This document shows positions 17,658 to 25,963 of a stretch of DNA of 64,000 nt, piece by piece. The number at the start of each line of letters is the position of its first letter. Position 1 is the stretch's first letter. The stretch comes from UBA4742 sp037138595 (GTDB taxonomy: Bacteria > Actinomycetota > Acidimicrobiia > Acidimicrobiales > Acidimicrobilacustridaceae), in assembly GCA_037138595.1 (NCBI GenBank), contig JBAXIB010000007.1, forward strand, positions 56,004 to 120,003, given 5' to 3'. The notes beneath the pieces are model-generated. The model was not told the origin of the DNA. It ran no database searches and worked only from the letters and a program-made list of their open reading frames with translations. The position numbers and the translations under genes are program-made.

Positions 17658-17933
17658 ATGAGTGTCACCGTTCGCGTTCCACCCGTCTTTCGCACAATGA
17701 CCACCGGGGCATCAAGTGTGAGCGTTGAAGGTGTCACCGTCGCTGAGGTTTTGGCTGATCTGGAAGCAAAACATCCGGGCTTCAGCGACAAATTGTTTGA
17801 TGACACCGGCGCATTGGTTCGTTATGTCAACGTGTTTGTCGACGATGATGACGTCCGATTTATGGACGGATTGTCAACCGCAGTGCCTAATGGAGGCACC
17901 GTTTCGATTATGCAGGCCGTCGCAGGCGGTTGA
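17658..17933 (+). CDS. MoaD/ThiS-family sulfur carrier, CysO-like
   Basis: A 91-residue beta-grasp protein ending in Gly-Gly, the hallmark of carriers activated as C-terminal thiocarboxylates. The segment VNVFVDDDDVRFMDGL followed by NGGTVSIMQAVAGG is very close to mycobacterial CysO, which donates sulfur to O-phosphoserine in cysteine synthesis with CysM and is processed by the JAMM protease Mec. Neither partner is adjacent. ATG at 17658 is chosen over an upstream start at 17601. The gene ends exactly where the convergent monooxygenase gene ends, with no bases between stop codons. Confidence 0.85.
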   Translation: MSVTVRVPPVFRTMTTGASSVSVEGVTVAEVLADLEAKHPGFSDKLFDDTGALVRYVNVFVDDDDVRFMDGLSTAVPNGGTVSIMQAVAGG

Positions 17934-19445
17934 TTACGCCTCGTTGGCCAGTGCTCCAACGAGGATCTTGCGTGGCGGCCCAAGTGGTGCTTCAGGCCGA
18001 CGAGTGTCTCGTTCACCGAAGCACTGCATCACTTTCGCCATAACTTCGGGGTCATTCATGAGCTGGTCCGGCGGGTCAAGCAAATTGAACGTGCGGACAA
18101 AAGCACGGAATACCGATGCGTCGGTGCGTACCGCGGGCATCATCCCGTCCCGAAGAAGTTCTCGCATGAATGCTCCTGGGTCTACCTGGTCACTTTCGAT
18201 GTCACCGTCACCGTCGTCAACGATGCCGTCGGATTCTGCATCGGCTGTTGATCCGCGACTGAGACGATCTTGGGCCAACGCCGCTTCGTACCATGGCCGA
18301 ATATCGCGTTCACTGGCTTTTTCGTAGTCGACGGTCCGATTCACCGGGTCATCGGGATGGTTTGCCAACGCGTTGGCCAGCAGCGTTGCTTGCACCATGG
18401 CTAGCGAACAGCCTCGGCCGTAAAGCGGATTGGTACAGGTATGCGCGTCGCCAACGGCGTGAAAACCGAGGACGAGTGGCGATCCATTTTCGTCGATGAA
18501 ATCAAGCTTCCGATTGAGCAAGCCACCCATCACGTGCACGTCGGTAATCGGAATCGATCGTTCGGATTCGACCCATGCCGAAGTTGCGGGAAGCAATGCT
18601 GCAGCTCGGCTGAAGCCGGTGGGGTCAACCAGCATGACACGGAGTTCTGAGTCATCGGTGCTGACTGCGAACGTCACCGAAAAAGTTCGGTTGTCTCCTT
18701 GGAACACGGCATATTTGAGGTAGCCGAGATCGCCCCCAATGGGGCCAGAGGTCGGAGGTGGCTCGGCACCAGGTAGCAATCGAAAAAATCGTGAGAGATA
18801 AATGATTCCGGTGTCTTCGGCCTCGCCGATGGGATCAACACCAATCTGCGACAGCATTTTGGGTACTGCCGAACGCCGGCCCACCGCCGCGATCACGATG
18901 TCAGCGCGAAGGGTGGAGATTTTCGATTCGCCGGTCACGATTCGGACACCGCAAACCGTCGGCACGTCGGTGCCGTCCGTGCGAGTAGCGGTGGTCACCA
19001 AACTCTCAGCGGTGGTTCCGTCGAGGATCGTGACTCCAGTCGCGGCTAAGACGCTTCGCCGCAATACCCATTCGAATGTCGTGCGACGGCATGCGAGCGC
19101 AACGAGATCTTCATCGTCGTCACGTGGCGATCGGTCGGTGATTTCCAACGGCATCTGGTCGACGAAGCGCATCTCGGTAGCTCCTGCGGCCAGCAGATCA
19201 TCGAGCACGTCGGGAAAGTCATCGCGAAGCAGATTTCGCAGGCGGGCGAGGAGCGCGTGGGAGTGTCGGACTTGAGGCGCACCTCGACGGTCCCATTCGA
19301 ATGCTGCATCAGGATTGGCGGGCAAGGGAGTGGCATCGCGCTCAATGAGGGTGACCCGATGGCCGGCGCGAGAAAGCGCTAAGGCACTGCCCAACCCGGC
19401 GACGCCGGCGCCGATGACGATCGCTTCGAGGTGCTTTTCGACCAT
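17934..19445 (-). CDS. FAD-dependent monooxygenase-like oxidoreductase
   Basis: A 503-residue flavoprotein of the PHBH/UbiH/geranylgeranyl-reductase group. An N-terminal Rossmann FAD motif GAGVAGLGSALALSRAGH with the ribose-binding ERD after strand 2 is followed by a mid-protein CRRTTFEWVLRR segment (FAD arginine region) and the C-terminal GFHAVGDAHTCTNPLYGRGCSLAM motif that contacts FAD phosphates. The substrate is unknown; no aromatic or quinone pathway genes adjoin. The C-terminal ~110 residues are a helical extension. It is divergent from groEL. Confidence 0.82.
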   Translation of the reverse strand: MVEKHLEAIVIGAGVAGLGSALALSRAGHRVTLIERDATPLPANPDAAFEWDRRGAPQVRHSHALLARLRNLLRDDFPDVLDDLLAAGATEMRFVDQMPLEITDRSPRDDDEDLVALACRRTTFEWVLRRSVLAATGVTILDGTTAESLVTTATRTDGTDVPTVCGVRIVTGESKISTLRADIVIAAVGRRSAVPKMLSQIGVDPIGEAEDTGIIYLSRFFRLLPGAEPPPTSGPIGGDLGYLKYAVFQGDNRTFSVTFAVSTDDSELRVMLVDPTGFSRAAALLPATSAWVESERSIPITDVHVMGGLLNRKLDFIDENGSPLVLGFHAVGDAHTCTNPLYGRGCSLAMVQATLLANALANHPDDPVNRTVDYEKASERDIRPWYEAALAQDRLSRGSTADAESDGIVDDGDGDIESDQVDPGAFMRELLRDGMMPAVRTDASVFRAFVRTFNLLDPPDQLMNDPEVMAKVMQCFGERDTRRPEAPLGPPRKILVGALANEA

Positions 19446-19525
19446 AGATGAGAGGCTAGGCGATGGTCCGCATTGCGAAATTCTTGCGGCTCAGGTTGCG
19501 GTCGGGCGTCTGATTTGGTTTGCTG

Positions 19526-19552
19526 TTAGCAGTCTCCACCCGAGAGTGCTAA
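19526..19552 (+). promoter_or_regulatory. CIRCE operator (HrcA binding site) of groEL
   Basis: TTAGCAGTC, a nine-base spacer, then GAGTGCTAA. This is the CIRCE consensus (TTAGCACTC-N9-GAGTGCTAA) with one mismatch in the left arm. It ends 75 bases before the groEL start, so groEL is expected to be repressed by HrcA and induced by heat. hrcA itself is not in the window. Confidence 0.93.
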
Positions 19553-19627
19553 CGCTGGTGCCAGTTCCGGCACCGCATCGAAACCCGGAATCGGCCTGCT
19601 GGTCGCTGCCACCGAAGGGATTTTGCA

Positions 19628-21247
19628 ATGCCCAAGATCATTGAATTCGACGAGGAAGCCCGACGCGGACTTGAGCGTGGGATGAACCAACTAGCGGACG
19701 CCGTTCGAGTGACACTTGGCCCGAAGGGCCGAAATGTGGTGCTCGACAAGAAGTGGGGCGCGCCGACTATCACCAATGACGGCGTGTCAATCGCCAAGGA
19801 AATTGAACTCGAAGATCCGTTTGAGCGCATCGGCGCGGAACTGGTCAAGGAAGTTGCGAAAAAAACTGACGACGTCGCCGGTGACGGCACCACGACGGCG
19901 ACGGTGCTCGCTTGGTCGATGGTTGGGGCGGGTTTGCGCAATGTCGCGGCCGGCGCGAATCCGATGTCGATCAAAAAAGGAATTGAAGCTGCGGTCATCA
20001 CTGCCGTTGCATCGATCAAAGAAATGTCGAACGAAGTCGAAGACAAAAGCCAAATCGCTCAGGTGGCTGGTATTTCTTCGGCTGATTCAGAAATCGGCGA
20101 GATGATTGCCGAAGCCATCGACAAGGTGGGCAAAGACGGTGTGATCACCGTTGAGGAATCACAGACCTTTGGCATGGAAATGGACCTCGTCGAAGGCATG
20201 CGTTTCGACAAGGGCTATGTGTCGCCTTACATGGTTACCGATCCTGAGCGCATGGAAGCCGTGCTCGACAATCCCTACATCTTGCTGGTTGGATCCAAGA
20301 TCACCGCTGTTCGTGACCTTCTTCCATTGCTTGAAAAGGTCATGCAGTCCAGTCGCCCACTGCTGATTATCGCCGAAGATATCGAAGGCGAAGCCCTTGC
20401 GACTTTGGTCGTCAACAAGATTCGTGGCACGTTTAACTCAGTCAGCGTCAAAGCCCCAGGCTTCGGCGATCGACGCAAGGCCATGTTGCAGGACATCGCA
20501 ATCCTTACTGGCGGTCAGGTCATCACTGAAGAAGTTGGCCTCAAGCTCGAAAACACCACGCTTGACCTTCTCGGATCGGCCCGCAAGGTTGCGGTTACCA
20601 AAGATGAGACCACAATCATCGAAGGAGCCGGTGCCAGTGAAGACGTCGATGGTCGTGTCGCTCAGATCAAAGCTGAGATCGAAAATACCGACAGCGACTA
20701 TGACCGCGAGAAGTTGCAGGAACGCCTTGCGAAGCTTTCGGGTGGCGTCGCCGTCTTGAAGGTCGGGGCGGCAACCGAAGTTGAGCTCAAGGAGAAAAAG
20801 CACCGCATCGAAGATGCAGTGTCCACCACTAAGGCCGCTATCGAAGAAGGTGTTGTGGCCGGTGGCGGTACAACATTGTTGCGAGCCCAAGCGAAGGTCT
20901 TGGACATGGCCAAGGACCTGCCGGCCGATGAAGCCGTCGGTGCACGTATCGTCGCCCACGCCCTCGAAGAGCCATTGAAGCAAATCGCTACGAACGCTGG
21001 CCTCGAAGGTGGCGTAGTGGTCGAACGAGTGCGCAACATGGCTGGCGCCGGCGAAGGTCTCAATGCCGCGACCGGCGAATACGAAGACCTCGTGAAGGCG
21101 GGCATTATCGATGCCGCCAAGGTCACTCGTTCGGCGCTGCAAAACGCAGCATCTATCGCCGCACTATTCCTCACTACCGAAGCGGTCATCGCCGATAAGC
21201 CAGAAGAGGCTGCCGGTGCGATGGGCGGAGGTATGGACGACTTCTGA
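19628..21247 (+). CDS. groEL: 60 kDa chaperonin GroEL
   Basis: A 539-residue group I chaperonin. Landmarks: VTLGPKGRNVVLDKKWGAPTI near residue 30, the ATP-site loop GDGTTTATVLAW at about residue 86, VGKDGVITVEES, and the C-terminal tail GAMGGGMDDF. The protein forms double heptameric rings that refold proteins in the cytoplasm with GroES. No groES gene precedes it, which is the arrangement of the second, stand-alone groEL of many actinobacteria; that tail (Gly/Met-rich) rather than His-rich also points to the housekeeping GroEL2 type. It is preceded by a CIRCE operator and followed by a terminator hairpin, so it is probably monocistronic. Confidence 0.98.
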   Translation: MPKIIEFDEEARRGLERGMNQLADAVRVTLGPKGRNVVLDKKWGAPTITNDGVSIAKEIELEDPFERIGAELVKEVAKKTDDVAGDGTTTATVLAWSMVGAGLRNVAAGANPMSIKKGIEAAVITAVASIKEMSNEVEDKSQIAQVAGISSADSEIGEMIAEAIDKVGKDGVITVEESQTFGMEMDLVEGMRFDKGYVSPYMVTDPERMEAVLDNPYILLVGSKITAVRDLLPLLEKVMQSSRPLLIIAEDIEGEALATLVVNKIRGTFNSVSVKAPGFGDRRKAMLQDIAILTGGQVITEEVGLKLENTTLDLLGSARKVAVTKDETTIIEGAGASEDVDGRVAQIKAEIENTDSDYDREKLQERLAKLSGGVAVLKVGAATEVELKEKKHRIEDAVSTTKAAIEEGVVAGGGTTLLRAQAKVLDMAKDLPADEAVGARIVAHALEEPLKQIATNAGLEGGVVVERVRNMAGAGEGLNAATGEYEDLVKAGIIDAAKVTRSALQNAASIAALFLTTEAVIADKPEEAAGAMGGGMDDF

Positions 21248-21299
21248 TCGACATTGCTTCCGCCGATTTCGGCGCGTTGATTCGTTCACGTCTTGTTCT

Positions 21300-21325
21300 A
21301 AGGGCGCCTCGAGAGGGGCGCCCTT
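21300..21325 (+). terminator. Stem-loop terminator after groEL
   Basis: AAGGGCGCC pairs perfectly with GGCGCCCTT, extended inwards by a T-G and a C-G pair to a GAGA tetraloop. It starts 53 bases after the groEL stop. The stem ends in T's but lacks a long U tract, so it may be a weak intrinsic terminator or mRNA-stabilising hairpin. Confidence 0.75.
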
Positions 21326-21356
21326 GGCGCGCTCGGCAGCGAACTACCCTTGCGGC

Positions 21357-22169
21357 ATGGCTCGGGGCCGAACTGACACGGTGCTTACGACCACGTTTGA
21401 TGGTGAATCGTTTACGCGCGGCCCCGATGCGTTAATCGTCGAAGAACCGCTATCGATTCATCTTGACGAGCAGCTAGTTGCGACGACAATGCGCACCCCT
21501 GGCCACGACTTTGAACTAGCGGCTGGATTTTGCTTCACCGAAGGGCTGCTGGGCGATGTCGAGGTTGTGGGCTGCCGGTATTGCGGAACTGGTTCGGCTG
21601 TCGACACCGAATTCAATGTTGTGTCGGTATCGACCGACGGTTTGGCCGCGATTCCGACAGCGCGATTGGGCGTTATGTCATCGTCATGCGGCCTTTGCGG
21701 CTCGACATCAATTGACGAACTCGCCGCTCGACTTGCTCCCTTGTCGGGAACGTCATCGATCGGTTTCGACATCATGACCTCGATGCCTGATCTGGTTCGA
21801 AGCGAACAAGACCTATTCGATATGACTGGAGCGGTTCATGCAGCGGCCGCCTTTACCGAGGCCGGAAAAGTACTACTGGTGCGCGAAGATGTCGGTCGCC
21901 ATAACGCCGTCGACAAAGTTGTTGGTCGCCTCTTGCTCGATCATCAGTTGCCAGCGAATAACCTTGGTTTGTATGTGAGCGGGCGCGCGTCTTTTGAGAT
22001 CGTGCAAAAAGCGTGGGCCGCCGGTTTTTGCGCGTTGGTGGCGGTGAGCGCTCCGACGTCGCTTGCGGTGGCGACGGCGCGCCGAGCCAATCTGGTGTTA
22101 GCTGGCTTTGTTCGTAGCGGCCGCATGAACATCTATTCGCCCGAAAGAATCTCGGAATCGGTTCGATGA
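21357..22169 (+). CDS. fdhD: Sulfurtransferase FdhD for formate dehydrogenase-type enzymes
   Basis: FdhD moves sulfur from a desulfurase to the molybdenum cofactor before insertion into formate dehydrogenase-like enzymes. The 270-residue protein has EEPLSIHLD, the TPGHDFELAAGFCFTEG segment, the catalytic CGLCG loop near residue 112, VREDVGRHNAVDKVVG and YVSGRASFEIVQKA, all standard FdhD signatures. ATG 21357 lies just after the groEL terminator. Its stop overlaps the start of the molybdopterin oxidoreductase gene, consistent with dedicated maturation of that enzyme. Confidence 0.95.
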   Translation: MARGRTDTVLTTTFDGESFTRGPDALIVEEPLSIHLDEQLVATTMRTPGHDFELAAGFCFTEGLLGDVEVVGCRYCGTGSAVDTEFNVVSVSTDGLAAIPTARLGVMSSSCGLCGSTSIDELAARLAPLSGTSSIGFDIMTSMPDLVRSEQDLFDMTGAVHAAAAFTEAGKVLLVREDVGRHNAVDKVVGRLLLDHQLPANNLGLYVSGRASFEIVQKAWAAGFCALVAVSAPTSLAVATARRANLVLAGFVRSGRMNIYSPERISESVR

Positions 22170-24397
22170 AGCGTCCCAATCCCGAACTTTGGGTGAGCGC
22201 GTCACCGAATGGCGTGGGTCACCAAAAGCCGAACCATTTCGGTGACATCGCCCGAGCAGTTTGGTCGAATCGTTCGAATCTGAAATATGCGTGGGATGTT
22301 CTTTCGAAAGGCGTGTGCGATGGTTGCGCGCTTGGTGTTGCGGGGTTTCACGACTGGACGATCGATGGAGTCCACCTGTGCACCACGCGACTGCGACTGC
22401 TTGAAGTCAACACCGCGAATGCCTTCGATCCAAACGTGCTCAACGATGTCGAGCCATTACATCGTTGCTCGGGTAGTGAACTGCGGGCACTTGGTCGTTT
22501 AGGGCACCCGATGCGCCGTCGTCGGGGAGACAAGGGTTTTCGCCGCATCACTTGGGACGAGGCGCTCGGCGCGCTGTCCGACGGGATCGAAACAGCCGGT
22601 GGAGATCGTTCGGCCGTCTATCTGACCAGTCGCGGGATCACCAACGAGGTGTATTACACCGCGGCTAAGGCGGCGCGAGCAATGGGAATCGCGTCGATTG
22701 ATTCGGCGGCTCGAGTCTGTCATGCCCCGTCGTCGTTAGGCCTCAAGCGGACTATCGGTGTGGCTGCCACGACGTGTTCGTTGCAAGACGTGATCGAGAG
22801 CGACCTCATTGTCATTTGGGGTTCAAACCCGGCGAACAATCAGCCTGTGTTCATGAAGTACCTGTATCTCGCTCGCCACCGCGGTTGCCGCGTGGTGGTG
22901 GTGAATCCCTATCTCGAACCTGGCCTTGACCGTTATTGGGTGCCATCGAACGCGGAATCGGCACTGTTTGGTACCAAGATGTGCGACCTGCATATTCCGG
23001 TTCGGCCAGGTGGTGATGTCGCGTTCGCGTGTGCCGCACTGAAGGTCCTCATTGAGCGCGGGTTGATTGACCAGCAATTCATTGATGCCCACACCACGGG
23101 ATGGAATGACCTTGTGCGAGACCTAGGTGCGCGTTCACTTGATGAATTGCTGCCCGAGGCGGGTCTTACGCAAGCACAGGTCGAGGAATTCGTCGATGAG
23201 TACGCAGCTGCCGATGCGGCAATTCTGTTGTGGTCCATGGGGATTACCCAGCGCCGCGATTCGGTTGACGGAGTCCATGCCATCGTGAACTTGGCGCTTG
23301 CCCGGGGAAACGTGGGTCGTGATGGAGCAGGGCTTATGCCCTTGCGCGGCCACTCAGGAGTGCAGGGTGGGGCGGAAATGGGGGCGTATGCAACGTCGTT
23401 TCCTGGTGGTGTGGAGATCACCGAGGAGTCGGCGCGCGAACTTTCCCACCTGTGGGGGTTTTCGGTGCCGGATCAAGTTGGCCTCACCGCTCCCGAGATG
23501 ATCGAAGCAGCCGAGCGCGGTGAAATCGACGTGTTGTGGAGTTCGGGCGGCAATTTTCTTGATGTGTTACCTGATCCGCAACGGGTTGAGGCCGCGTTTG
23601 ATCACGTTGCATTGCGAGTACACCAAGACATCATGGTTAGTTCGCAGATGTTGGTACCGGGTGACGACGTGATATTGCTGCCGGTGGCAACCCGTTATGA
23701 ACAAGAAGGCGGGGGGACCGAAACGACGACCGAGCGGCGAATCGTATTCAGCCCGGAAATTCCTCGTCAGGTTGGCGAAGCACGCAGTGAATGGCGGGTG
23801 TTTGCCGATGTTGCTTCTCGGGTTCATCCCGCGATTGCCGACAAATTTGATTGGCGAGACAATCAAACCTTGCGCGAGGAAATTGCCGAGGTCGTTCCGC
23901 TTTATGCCGGTATTGAAACGCTGCGATCAACGGGCGATTCCGTCCAATGGGGAGGTCGTCACCTCTGTGACGGTGGCATCTTTCCGACTGCTGATGGGCG
24001 AGCGCGTTTCTCAGTAGCTGATGCGCCAACGACTGCAGTCCCCGAAGGGATGTTCACCGTTGCGACCCGCCGCGGAAAGCAATTCAATTCAATGGTCTGG
24101 AACCAAATAAATCCGCTGACCGGCAGCAATCGCGATTCGATCTATATTGATGAAGCGGACGCAGCGGAACTGGGATTGTCGGATGGAGCCTCAGTAGTCC
24201 TGCGTTCGGAATCAGGCGAATTTGCTGGGCACTTGAAACTTGTGCGCCTTCCCACTCGAAGCCTGCAGATCTACTGGCCCGAAGGAAACGTCTTACTTGC
24301 GTCCGGACCTGCCCATCGTGAACCGGGCTCAAAGGTTCCCGACTACAACGCAATGGTGACGCTTCATCCGGCCACCAGCCATGATCGCCTTGGGTAG
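22166..24397 (+). CDS. Molybdopterin oxidoreductase, FdhF/YdeP-like
   Basis: A 743-residue enzyme of the DMSO-reductase family. The N-terminal cluster-like region has CDGC plus one further Cys about 18 residues on; the classical four-Cys [4Fe-4S] motif is not obvious. MGD-binding regions include WDEALGAL, a VCHAPSS motif whose Cys occupies the usual Mo/W-ligand position, WGSNPANNQP, and a C-terminal molydop_binding domain with RRGKQFNSMVWNQ and DAAELGLSDGASVVL. The pattern fits the FdhF/YdeP-like group of uncertain substrate rather than catalytic FdhA with partner subunits; no NAD- or quinone-linked subunits are adjacent. It is translationally coupled to fdhD. Confidence 0.88.
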   Translation: MKRPNPELWVSASPNGVGHQKPNHFGDIARAVWSNRSNLKYAWDVLSKGVCDGCALGVAGFHDWTIDGVHLCTTRLRLLEVNTANAFDPNVLNDVEPLHRCSGSELRALGRLGHPMRRRRGDKGFRRITWDEALGALSDGIETAGGDRSAVYLTSRGITNEVYYTAAKAARAMGIASIDSAARVCHAPSSLGLKRTIGVAATTCSLQDVIESDLIVIWGSNPANNQPVFMKYLYLARHRGCRVVVVNPYLEPGLDRYWVPSNAESALFGTKMCDLHIPVRPGGDVAFACAALKVLIERGLIDQQFIDAHTTGWNDLVRDLGARSLDELLPEAGLTQAQVEEFVDEYAAADAAILLWSMGITQRRDSVDGVHAIVNLALARGNVGRDGAGLMPLRGHSGVQGGAEMGAYATSFPGGVEITEESARELSHLWGFSVPDQVGLTAPEMIEAAERGEIDVLWSSGGNFLDVLPDPQRVEAAFDHVALRVHQDIMVSSQMLVPGDDVILLPVATRYEQEGGGTETTTERRIVFSPEIPRQVGEARSEWRVFADVASRVHPAIADKFDWRDNQTLREEIAEVVPLYAGIETLRSTGDSVQWGGRHLCDGGIFPTADGRARFSVADAPTTAVPEGMFTVATRRGKQFNSMVWNQINPLTGSNRDSIYIDEADAAELGLSDGASVVLRSESGEFAGHLKLVRLPTRSLQIYWPEGNVLLASGPAHREPGSKVPDYNAMVTLHPATSHDRLG

Positions 24398-25226
24398 CCG
24401 TGTAGCTCGCGGGGTTCGTCTGACAACAGCGGGGATGCGAGCGCTGCCGGACTTCATCATTATTGGAGCTTCGAAGTGTGGAACGACGTCGCTGTATGAC
24501 TACTTGACGTCGCACCCGTTAGTGCTTCCCGCCGCGGCGAAGGAAGTTCACTTTTTTGATGATCTGCGCAATTTTGATCGCGGCCAGCGTTGGTATCGCT
24601 CATGGTTTCCCCGGCAGTCGACATTGGACACCGCGGCAAAAGGCTTCGATGTCGAGCGGGCTATTTGCGGTGAGTCGACGCCGATTTACCTCGCTCACCA
24701 AAAGGCACCAGCACGAATTGCGGCAACCGTTCCTACCGCTCGATTGATCGTGTTGCTGCGTAACCCGGTCGAGCGCGCATGGAGCCAATATCGGATGTTT
24801 CAACCGTGGATGAACACCGACGAGGATTTCGGGACCGCGGTTCGTGCCGAGGCAGATCGTTTGCCCGGTGGGTTTTCTATGCTTGAGGATCGGCAAAGTC
24901 GCCACCTATTCGTTGCCTCGAGTTTGGCAACTCGAGGTCGGTACGCTGAGCAATTGGCTTGGTGGTTCGCGGAGTTTCCGCGTCATCAGCTACTGATGTT
25001 ACGAAGCGAAGATCTGTTTGCCGATCCTGAAAACACCTTTGGTCGAGTTTGCGAATTCCTTGGGCTTCCCAGCGTGCATCGCTCGCATTTCGCAGTTCGA
25101 AACCAAGGTGCAAATACCGATGAAATCGATCCGGAAGTTCGGGCATACCTCGAGGAGTACTTTGCCGAACCCAACGCTGAACTTGCTGAACTCACCGATG
25201 GAATGATCGCCTGGCCATCGGCGTAA
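24381..25226 (+). CDS. PAPS-dependent sulfotransferase family protein
   Basis: A 281-residue soluble sulfotransferase. The 5'-phosphosulfate loop is IIGASKCGTTSLYDYL near the N-terminus, and the 3'-phosphate-binding segment IVLLRNPVERAWSQY lies near residue 125. The overall pattern (KCGTTSL, RNPVERAWSQY, FLGLP) is that of heparan-sulfate-type and mycobacterial Stf-type sulfotransferases, which transfer sulfate from PAPS to sugars or lipids. Acceptor unknown. ATG 24381 overlaps the end of the preceding gene by 17 bases; ATG 24435 begins immediately before the conserved strand and may be the true start. Confidence 0.85.
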   Translation: MIALGSRVARGVRLTTAGMRALPDFIIIGASKCGTTSLYDYLTSHPLVLPAAAKEVHFFDDLRNFDRGQRWYRSWFPRQSTLDTAAKGFDVERAICGESTPIYLAHQKAPARIAATVPTARLIVLLRNPVERAWSQYRMFQPWMNTDEDFGTAVRAEADRLPGGFSMLEDRQSRHLFVASSLATRGRYAEQLAWWFAEFPRHQLLMLRSEDLFADPENTFGRVCEFLGLPSVHRSHFAVRNQGANTDEIDPEVRAYLEEYFAEPNAELAELTDGMIAWPSA

Positions 25227-25262
25227 TCGAACATTTCACGGAGCGGTCGTAGACTCACCGAC

Positions 25263-25952
25263 GTGACTGATCCAGTAACTCCCACCGTTGGCCTTGGCGT
25301 GGTTCATCTTTTTTGCAAGCTCACCCCGTTGGCTGATGCCGATGAAATCGCGACCGCGGTGAAATCGGCTGACGCGGATGGAAACACCGTGGTGTCAGTA
25401 GCCATCCTTGGACACAAAGCTGATCTTGCTTTCATGGTGCTCGGCCCTGACCTGTGGTCACTTCGTAGATTTCAAGCGGCGGTGACGCTTGCTGGTCTCG
25501 AGGTTATTGACTCGTATGTCTCGTTGACCGAGCTGAGCGAATATGCCCAAGGCGTTCCAGAACCGATGCGACAAGCTCGGCTCCATCCGCAGTTGCCGCC
25601 TGAGGGGAAGCCGGCATGGTGTTTTTACCCGATGTCGAAACGTCGCGACCCCGAGCAGAATTGGTTCACGACGCCCTATCACCTGCGTCGCAAGATGATG
25701 TACGAACATGGTGCATCAGGCCGAACCTTTGCCGGTCGCGTGCTGCAGGTTGTCACTGGCTCAACTGGCCTTGATGATTTCGAGTGGGGTGTGACGCTGT
25801 TCGCGCAGCATCCAGATGATCTGAAAGAGGTCGTCTATACGATGCGTTTTGATAAGGCGTCAGCCGAATTCGCTGAGTTCGGAGCGTTCTATACCGGCAT
25901 GGTCGCGTCGATCCACGAAGTGCTGTCACAGGTTGGCTTGATTGGCGCGTGA
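25263..25952 (+). CDS. hemQ: Coproheme decarboxylase (chlorite-dismutase family)
   Basis: HemQ/ChdC oxidatively decarboxylates coproheme III to haem b in the coproporphyrin-dependent pathway of Gram-positive bacteria. The 229-residue protein carries FYPMSKRR (Tyr122, the expected catalytic Tyr), MMYEHGASGRTFAG (His149, the expected proximal haem ligand, 27 residues later as in Listeria HemQ) and VLQVVTG, placing Gln162 at the Firmicute-type distal position, then DDFEWGVTLFAQ. GTG start at 25263. No other haem biosynthesis gene is adjacent; larE follows after 11 bases. Confidence 0.92.
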   Translation: MTDPVTPTVGLGVVHLFCKLTPLADADEIATAVKSADADGNTVVSVAILGHKADLAFMVLGPDLWSLRRFQAAVTLAGLEVIDSYVSLTELSEYAQGVPEPMRQARLHPQLPPEGKPAWCFYPMSKRRDPEQNWFTTPYHLRRKMMYEHGASGRTFAGRVLQVVTGSTGLDDFEWGVTLFAQHPDDLKEVVYTMRFDKASAEFAEFGAFYTGMVASIHEVLSQVGLIGA

Positions 25953-25963
25953 CTCGATGATCG

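Noticed and set aside
20438..21142. Long minus-strand frame inside groEL
   Set aside because: Shadow of the groEL reading frame; no domain features.
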